A model generated the notes under the pieces. It saw nothing but the letters and a program-made list of their open reading frames with translations, did not search any database and was not told where the DNA came from. The translations under genes were made by a program, and so were the position numbers. 64,000 nucleotides of DNA. It comes from Aphidius gifuensis (Eukaryota > Arthropoda > Insecta > Hymenoptera > Braconidae). How positions within the stretch are numbered: position 1 is the first letter of the stretch; each line of letters begins with the position of its first letter. Where the stretch lies: the NCBI RefSeq assembly GCF_014905175.1, contig NC_057788.1, forward strand, positions 16,466,654 to 16,530,653, read 5' to 3'. Positions 56,822-64,000 of this stretch are shown here, piece by piece.

Positions 56822-57664
56822 TCCGGAGTGGAAATTGAGATCAAGTCTTGATCAAGACTTGATCAGTCAACATTGATTTAAAATCCATTCTTGATCAGAT
56901 CTTGATCACGTTTAGCGTTACGTTCTTGATCAAGATTTGATCAAAAGGCTTGATCGAGACTTGATCAAGATATTTCATGAAAACTTGATCGAAAAACTGA
57001 AAAAAAAAAATTATTTAGAAATTATTATTTTTTTTATTATTGTATTATTAAGTGTGATGTTATAGAGAAGAGTTAGATAATTATCGGGCACGGAAGTTTT
57101 TTTTTTTCTAAAATACGGTAACCGGGAATCGTTACGACGAAGTATACATTGACGTAGTAATGGGTACGCTTTAGACCGCTCGGCCACGGATGGAAACGAT
57201 GTCCCAAGTGATTTTTTGAAGCTTATATATTTAAACCATAGTCTTGAGACATTATTAGGCCATGTTTGGCGTTTTTTTTCTCAGTAAGAAAACTTTTATC
57301 AATGTTTGAAAAAAAAAATCGTAATAATTATTGATGAAATCGTTATAATTAATGAACGTAATATAATAAATTAAAAAGTTAATGTTTTCTTGATCCTATC
57401 TTGATCAAGACATATTTAAAAAAAGAACAAGTAATAAGAGAAATATTTATTGATCAATTCTTGATTAAGTTTTGATCAAGACGGCCGTATTACGGATAAG
57501 TTGAAGTTTTCTTGATCCTATCTTGAGCAGGTTGTCCTTAATAAAGAATCTTGATCAAATCTTGATCAAAACTTGATCAGGTTTCCTGAGTTAAGGCAAC
57601 GTTGATCAAGTATTGATCAAGATTGAGAGCCAAATCAAGCTAGCCTGAACAGATTTCCACTCGG
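56822..57664. mobile_element. CCCGAGTGGAAAT-ended element 1 with TGATCAAG repeats
   Basis: Left end CCGGAGTGGAAAT, right end ATTTCCACTCGGG. Both subterminal regions are packed with TTGATCAAGA / TCTTGATCAAG words in either orientation (56843-56995 and 57395-57640). The centre holds a minus-strand tRNA-like A-box (CCGTGGCCGAGCGGTC, complement at 57175-57193) and a CGATTCCCGG part of a B-box near 57125-57135. ATT on both flanks (56819-56821 and 57665-57667) may be the target duplication. No protein. Confidence 0.75.
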
Positions 57665-57800
57665 GATTTTCGATAAAAAAATAAAAAAAAAAAATTTATT
57701 CAACCAGGAATCGAACCCGGATCTTACGGAGTGACGGCCTATCTTTTGAGAAATACTAATAATAAGATATTAGTTTGCCGATTCTATTTTTTTTTTAGTA

Positions 57801-58599
57801 CCGTGGTGGCACCAGTACTCGGACGGTAGAGACGTAATTGAAACTATTTAAACTAAAAAAATATATTAAAAAAAAAAAAAAAATGCATCAGCATTTTTAA
57901 ATTCTTTAAAATAATACCTGTCATTTAAAAACAAAAAAACTCGTATAAATTATAAATTCAATGGAAATTTAATTAATTAAAAAATTTTTCAATTTCCCCA
58001 GTATCCGGACATCTAAAATATATGTGAACCAGTTATTGCACGCGTTAGGTACCAGTTTCTAGACAGAGAAAAAAATATCAACGTCAAACAAATTTAGGTT
58101 ATATTTAGTAATGTTGTCAGTTTTACTAGTTGTTATTACTGTCCGGGTACTGGTCCTAAATAAAATTTGATGAAATTAAAGGACCCCAATAGTCGGACTT
58201 TATTATTTATATTTATAAAATTTTTATCAAAATTCTTTTTTTATCTAATCGGATAATTCAAACATTTTTACAAAAATTAATATCAAACACTAAATTAATT
58301 ATACTTGATAGACGCATAAATTGATGATTTTAGATGTAGCAATCACTCGACGACGACAACTCACAGTGCCCTCTGATAGAGTTTGAGTGTCACACAATTT
58401 TATTTTACCTTTAATATTTTTTTAAAAATATTTCTATTATTTATAAAACAAAAACCGTCTGTTTAAATTAAAGAATATAAGACGTAGAAATATTTAAAAT
58501 AATTGTTTGAATTTTAAAATAAAAATTATCGCCGTAATTACCGAATAATAGGAAAGTGTCCGACTGCTAGGGTGTGTCCGAGTACTGGTGCCACCACGG
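57801..58599. mobile_element. MITE with perfect 24-bp inverted ends, TA duplication
   Basis: The left end begins CCGTGGTGGCACCAGTACTC at 57801 and continues GGAC; the right end, 58576-58599, is its exact complement. TA flanks both sides (57799-57800 and 58600-58601). Inside, variants of the terminal word recur (CCAGTATCCGGACATCT, CCGGGTACTGGTCCT, AATAGTCGGAC), so transposase-binding repeats extend inwards. Non-coding, 799 bases, Tc1/mariner-like target (inference). Confidence 0.9.
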
Positions 58600-59338
58600 T
58601 AAATAGTATTTTTAAAACCTGTCATTTACTTTCATATAAATATATAATCAGAGTTATAAGATTTAATTTTTTGATGTTCATATAAAAATCAATGGGGACA
58701 GTGAGAAGCTATTTATTGATGTTTTAAAGGACACCGTGCTAATTTCTAATCTGAAAGGCTCAGGTTCGATTCCTGCTGTAAGAATTTTTTTTTTTAAATT
58801 TATAAAAGTTTTGTAGTGTTTTTTTATAAATATTTTTTATTTTTATATTTATAAATTTTTTTTTAATTTATTGTAAAAAATCATAATCATCGTACAACTT
58901 TCATACAAATCAATAATAAGAGTGATCATAATAAATTTTTTAAAATACCTATATATATAAATCGTTTATAAAATGTTAAAAATACGATTAAAACTGAATA
59001 TTATTATGAGATTCGTGACTTCTGGGTAATGCACTGGCTCATCACTCGACTATCCCGGGTTCAAGTCCAACATAGAGTTTTTTTTTATTTTTTTATGTGA
59101 ATTTTTTTATGTAAAATTGAAGAAATTATTTAATGGAAATTATCAAATTCAGGAACCCGGGTTCAAATCCTAAGTAAGGACAAAAAATGTAACATTATTT
59201 TTTAAATAAACAAATCATTCTGATTTTTTTTCTCGAAAATACGAATAGAATAAAATGAAATGTACTGGAGAACATCGAAAACTTCACCATGCAACGTAAT
59301 AGATTTAACGAACGCTAGACTTGACTATGCAACGTAGT
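58600..59338. other. Non-coding stretch with several tRNA-like B-boxes
   Basis: GGTTCGATTCC at about 58763, GGTTCAAGTCC at 59059 and GGTTCAAATCC at 59160, each preceded by part of a tRNA-like body but without a full cloverleaf. The segment near 59010-59075 (ATTATGAGATTC, GCTCATCACTCGACTATC) recurs at 60325-60395, so these are copies of a repeat. Confidence 0.5.
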
Positions 59339-60093
59339 ACCCGAGTGAAAATCTGGTCAAGCTAGCCTGATTTGACTTCAAGTCTTGATCAAGACTTGGT
59401 CAATGTTTCCTTGACACGGGAAGCCTGATCAAAATTTGATCAAGATTTGATCAAGATGCTTGATTAAGGATAACTTGATCAAGATTGGATCAAGAAAACC
59501 TTAACACATTCTCATTAAGGCCAGCCTGATCAAGAATTGATCAATCAAAATACATTTTGGTACTTGTATTTTCTCCATCGTTATTATATATTTCAGTACT
59601 TGTATTTTTTTATTGTTTAACCCATCATTGTTACAATTATATTATTTTTTCACTATTAAAATGATTTTTTTCAATGAAAACGACGCTAAACATGGCCTAG
59701 TTATGTTTCAAGACTGGTCTAAATATATAAACTTCTTAAAACGATCGGGTGTATCGATTTTCTCCGTGGCCGAGTGGGTCAACGCGTTGCCCTTAGTACG
59801 TATAATCTAAACTTCGTCGGTTCGAATCCCGGTAGGTGCGCTTGTTTGAAAAAAAAAAAAAAAAAAAATTGTCTCTTTGGTTGTTTGTCTCTCTTCTTCT
59901 GTGTAATTGAAAAATATTATATATATAAAATTATGAAAAAAAAAATACAATAATTAAAATTAAAGACATAATTTTTGTTTTTTGATTAAATATTGATCAA
60001 GTAAACACGATCCAGTTTTGATCAAGAATGGATTTGAAATCAATGTTGCCTGATTGAGATTTGATCAAGACTTGATTTCAATTTCCACTCGGG
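59339..60093. mobile_element. CCCGAGTGGAAAT-ended element 2 with tRNA-like core
   Basis: Left end CCCGAGTGAAAATCTGG, right end CAATTTCCACTCGGG. TGATCAAG words fill 59375-59550 and 59990-60080. The centre (59765-59840) has an A-box TGGCCGAGTGGG and a B-box GGTTCGAATCC, giving a tRNA-Ser/Leu-like module whose acceptor ends do not pair. TA flanks on both sides. A 65-codon frame at 59613-59810 reads into this module and is not a gene. Confidence 0.75.
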
Positions 60094-60526
60094 TACTTCT
60101 CAATAAAATACATCGTTTCTTTTTCAATTGAAAAATTGTGAACTATACTAGGATAAATTTTATAAAAGTTGTTTTATACGATCATTTTGTAAAATTTGGT
60201 CAACAAAAATAAAAAAGTTTTGTAGTATTTTTTTATAAATATTTTTTATTTTTATATATGCAAATTTTGATTAAAACTAAAAAATAGATGAAATTGAGAA
60301 ACTTACATTCTTATAGAATATTATTATGAGATTCCTGGCTTCCGAGTAATGTGCCAGCTCATCACTCGACTATCTCGGGGCCAAGTCCAACGAAGAAATT
60401 TTTTTATGAAAATTTTTTAAAAATTTAAAAAATTATTCATGAAATTAATTTATGGAAGAAAAATATAAAGATGTAAAACAAATTTATAATTTTTACAAAA
60501 AATCTTCAAACTTTTTATAAATTATC

Positions 60527-61037
60527 CCGAGTAGAAATGTGTTCAGGATAGCCTGAACCCTGATCCGGATCGGTGCAGGAAATCGTAAGGTTATCCTTGT
60601 TCAGATATTCTTACCACATCCTGATCCAATCTGGATAAGTTTATGATGAGGCTTTCCCTATTCAGGTATCTCCATCACAAACTGATCCATTCTAGATCAG
60701 GATAACCTTAACTTATCCTTATTAAGAATATCTTGATCCAATCTAGATCCAGACTTGATCAAGTAAAAATTATCTGGTAATTTATTTTTTTGAAAACAAT
60801 TTGCCTGATCCGGATAGCATCAGGATAACCTTAATTTATCCTCAACAAGAACATCTTGATTGTAATTATGTCTTGATCTTAAACTGATAGAGTAATTTTT
60901 ATATTTTCCGGACGGAACACGTACAATAAAAATAATCATTTTATTTTTTAATTTTTTCTTCATGTTTTCAATAGTTAAGGAGTGGATTTGAAATCAGGAT
61001 ATCCTGATCAGGACCTGACTTAAATTTCTACTCGGGT
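60527..61037. mobile_element. CCCGAGTAGAAAT-ended element 3 with CTGATCC repeats
   Basis: Left end CCCGAGTAGAAATGTG, right end AAATTTCTACTCGGG. The internal word has changed from TTGATCAAG to CTGATCCGGAT / ATCCAGATCAG-like forms, repeated along 60540-60860 and 60980-61020. TAT flanks both sides. There is no tRNA-like core, so this is a shorter or different subfamily. Confidence 0.75.
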
Positions 61038-61330
61038 ATATATAGAACATTTATAAATCAAGAATACAACATTTTCATAAATCTTTTATCAATTTTTTAC
61101 ATATTTTGCCCGAGTTTTACAAAATGCGTTTATAAAACAACTTTTATAAAATTTTTATAAAATATTTCCGTGTCAGCTCTTTAATTTTTTTAGAATTGAA
61201 GAAAATTTGCAATTTTTTCACATATGATTTTGTAAGAAATTTTTATGTTTTTATATATTATTTTGATGACAGTTATATGTAACCAATTGATTTAGTTTTA
61301 TATTGTTAATGGCTTTTATATTGTCAATAG

Positions 61331-63963
61331 ATAACAAGTCTGTAATTACAGGTCTGTCTGTCGTTAGAAATACTGTTAATAAAACACAAGTATCAGGTGT
61401 TTCCACTTGGCCTTCCCATGAGAATAAAAATACGTTATGCAATGATACAAAAAGCAAAAATTCAGAAGATGACGTACAAAATGAATATAACTCATTATTA
61501 TCTGATGAAGCTGATATTAATTTATTAGAACATTTTAGTACAGAAAATCTTGTTACTGCAGATGATTCAGATGCAGAAAATATTGTTAATGGCTTACCTA
61601 TTCAAAACATTGATAGCTGCAGTAGCTCCGATACTGATTTTCATGAAAATGATAGTATTGATGATAACTCTAATTATGAAGAATCAAATAATGAATGGTC
61701 AGATCGAGATTTGAAGTTTGATACGAAATCTATGCAGGGTGATCGATTAATGTTTCCGGCAGCAAATTTACATGTATCAGATGTTTTGTTAATGATTGAG
61801 ACATTCATAGTAAAAAAAAATTTCAGTGAACGAGATGAGGAAGACTTCATAAAATTTGTTAAAACTCTAGCTGGGCCGGAATTTGAATCTTGGACTGCAA
61901 GTCATTATTTAAGATCAAAATCGTTTGATCCACCATCGAGTACTATAAAAATGCATTTTTATTGTAGCATATGCTACTGCATCTTAGGTATTAAAGAGGT
62001 TAAATTTAGTAAAAACAAAGAATTCAAAGTATGTAATGGCTGTCAGCACCAATATGAGTTGTCATCAAAACAACAAAACAATTTTATAATGATCAATATA
62101 GATTATCAACTCCGACTCTTATTAAATGATCCAGATCTACAAAACGCGCTCGTAAAAAACCTTGAATATATCAACTCAAATAAACATCGAAATGTTTTAA
62201 GTGACGTATACGATTCTGAGTTGTACAAAAATTTCCAGTTGCAGTCTCCTGGAACTTTAACTTTGAATTTTAATACTGATGGTGCCCCTGTTTTTAATAA
62301 ATCCAATACGAGTTTCTGGCCAATCCAAGCTTATATTAACGAGTTGCCTCCCAAAAAACGGTTTAATAATCGAATATTAGCTGGATTACTTTGCACTAAA
62401 AAAGAGCCAAATCCGGATTTAATGCGTTTATATTTGACAGCTTTTTGCAAACAAATTCAAAACTTGTACGAAAATGGTGTACCAATTATAAATCATACGA
62501 CTGGTGATTTGATGATATTCAAATTTTATATTTTTTGTGCTTGTGTCGACTCAGTAGCTAGGCCTGTAATGCAAAACCGGTTACAATATTCCGGATATTA
62601 CGGTTGTAGCTGGTGTTATAGTAAAGGAACACATTGCAACGGTGCAGTGCATTATTTAATAACTGACCAAGATCCACCATTGCGAAGTCACAGAGAATAC
62701 ATAAAAGAAGCTTTGAAAGCTGAAAAAATTAATAAACAAAAGCCTGGCTTACGAAAAAAAGTGACGGTTTTGGGCGTTAAAGGCAGTTCAGCATTCATTG
62801 AAGAAACACCCCTCTTTGATATTATTTTTGGCTTTCCTACCGAAAAACAACATGGGGTAGATTTGGGGGTAGCAAAACAATATCTAATTGAAAAAATTAC
62901 CAATACAAGAAACAAAGATTACAGTTTAAAACCAAATGATCGTAAAGAAATTGATAAACGATTATCGGGTATCACACCTTCTCATGATATTCCACGCTTA
63001 CCATTGCCACTAAGTCAACTTGCTGACTGGAAGTCAAGTCAATGGGCTGCATGGTCATTATATTATTGCATTCCATGTTTAGACGGAATACTTAAAGCTG
63101 AACATTTCAAATCACTAGCGTTGTTTGTTGAAAGCATTTGGACTTTATCTAAGACCAAAATAAGTGAAACTGATTTAAAAATAGCTGATTATAAATTGTT
63201 AAAATTTGTTGGCGAATGGCAATTATTACATGGTGAATCATCAATGACATTCAATGTTCATTCTTTACTTCACTACACTGATTCCGTAAGAAAAACTGGC
63301 CCATTATGGGCAACCTCCTCGTATCCATTCGAAGATGGAATCGGTCAATGTAAGAAACTCGTGAACGGGCCACGAGGTATATGTCATCAAATCGCAAAAA
63401 AAATGTTAAAAGATCTAACATTGCGTTTCCTTATTCCAAATAATACAGAATCGAAAAAATGCCTAGAATATTGCGAAAGCTTATATAAACCTAAACGTAC
63501 AGCTAACCATAAAAAAATCTCTGACGACTTAGTGTTGCTTGGTGTAAGTAAAAAAAATGCAACCGTAGAAAGTGAAATAAAAAAATTAATTGGAAGCAGA
63601 GTGGTCACAGTTGAAGTTTACGAGCGATGTATCTATCAAAATTCCGTGCTTCATGCACATACTTATCAACGAGCGGAAAAAAGAAACGATTCTGTTGTTT
63701 TATTAGAAACAGGGGCTGTTGTCAAAATAAGCTGCTTTGTTCTAGTTGGTTGTGACTGCTACATTTACGGTCAGGAACTCATCCATGAACCTGCAAAATT
63801 CGAGCATGGGGTTCGAATAAATCATATACATGAAATTGATAATCATGTTCATACCAAAATAATTATTGAAAAAATAAATTCAATACAAGAAAAACTTATG
63901 AACTATTCAGTTAATGGAAAGGATTTAATTACTTTTTTACCAAATAATGTAGAAAAGCAGTAA
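61331..63963 (+). CDS. CACTA/EnSpm Tnp2-like transposase, uninterrupted
   Basis: The frame is open from 61303 (886 codons if counted from a TTG; first ATG at 61309) to TAA 63961-63963. A splice acceptor at 61330 is the likelier start of the coding exon. In residues from 61303: an acidic Ser/Asp/Asn region (about 50-140), a zinc ribbon CSIC (221) with CNGC (244), the first catalytic-type Asp in NFNTDGAPVF (326), CSWC (435-438), a second Asp in HGVDLGVAK (520), and a conserved HSLLHYTDSVRKTGP, then Glu in YPFEDGIGQ (677). This layout is that of animal Tnp2-type DDE transposases, which cut and paste CACTA elements in the nucleus. No stop or frameshift in about 2.6 kb shows recent activity or selection. 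Terminal repeats are not seen; the right one would lie outside the window. Confidence 0.75.
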
Positions 63964-64000
63964 ACCCATTCTCTTAAATTCCTCAAATATTTGCAAATAT

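Noticed and set aside
59765..59840. Functional tRNA-Ser/Leu gene
   Set aside because: A- and B-boxes are present but the acceptor ends do not pair and it lies inside a mobile element.
56597..61172. One large element with CACG-GGAA-ATTTTATAAA ends enclosing the nested MITEs
   Set aside because: The end similarity is short and A+T-rich; I could not support it over chance.

Overview
The window is eukaryotic, strongly A+T-rich nuclear DNA, most likely from an insect and plausibly a parasitoid wasp (inference). Evidence seen: spliced genes with GT/AG introns, a copia-type element primed by an internal piece of initiator tRNA-Met, LINE, hAT, Helitron, Mutator-like and CACTA-like relics, many short inverted-repeat elements with TA duplications, and no bacterial operons. 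Almost every coding stretch belongs to a mobile element or a virus-like relic, and most are broken by stops and frameshifts.

Layout. 1-3.5 kb: two LINE reverse transcriptase fragments, a truncated LTR and a Helitron Pif1 helicase piece. 4.8-7.8 kb: a degenerate unrecognised minus-strand gene abutting a broken hAT transposase. 8.9-13.4 kb: a Ty3/Gypsy element (minus strand) that kept gag, integrase and 3' ORFs but lost protease-RT-RNaseH. 13.4-17.3 kb: a hairpin MITE, a pseudo-tRNA, a roughly 316-bp satellite, a tandem repeat split by a TA-flanked insertion, and a Mutator-like fragment. 18.4-22.3 kb: a foldback repeat, then a block of two decayed genes that look like viral capsid components (double jelly-roll major capsid and partner), plus a small convergent decayed gene. 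23.8-28.9 kb: an integrase/IS3EU-like gene (two exons, three in-frame stops) and a protein-kinase C-lobe pseudogene, flanked by inverted copies of an (AAT)n-tailed repeat. 29.3-30 kb: C-terminal exon of a CACTA-like transposase. 31.6-32.5 kb: a solo LTR with 4-bp duplication. 32.8-36 kb: a truncated copia element with 5' LTR and primer site. 37.5-38.1 kb: a duplicated exon-like pair. 39.0-44.5 kb: a 5.5-kb unit with about 298-bp inverted ends, a second large inverted repeat inside it, and a MITE inserted in one arm. 44.8-46.0 kb: a second solo LTR with 4-bp duplication. 47.7-49.3 kb: two exons of an apparently intact, unidentified gene. 54.4-64 kb: a possible first exon and the long open exon (about 880 codons) of a CACTA/Tnp2-like transposase, separated by an intron-like stretch full of nested inverted-repeat elements, several carrying tRNA-like modules.

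The genes do not form one pathway; the window reads as a nested mobile-element graveyard with two possibly live coding units (47.7 kb and 61.3 kb). The most unusual parts are the capsid-like block, the integrase-kinase segment, the nested inverted-repeat unit at 39-44.5 kb, and the CCCGAGTGGAAAT-ended element family at 56.8-61 kb.
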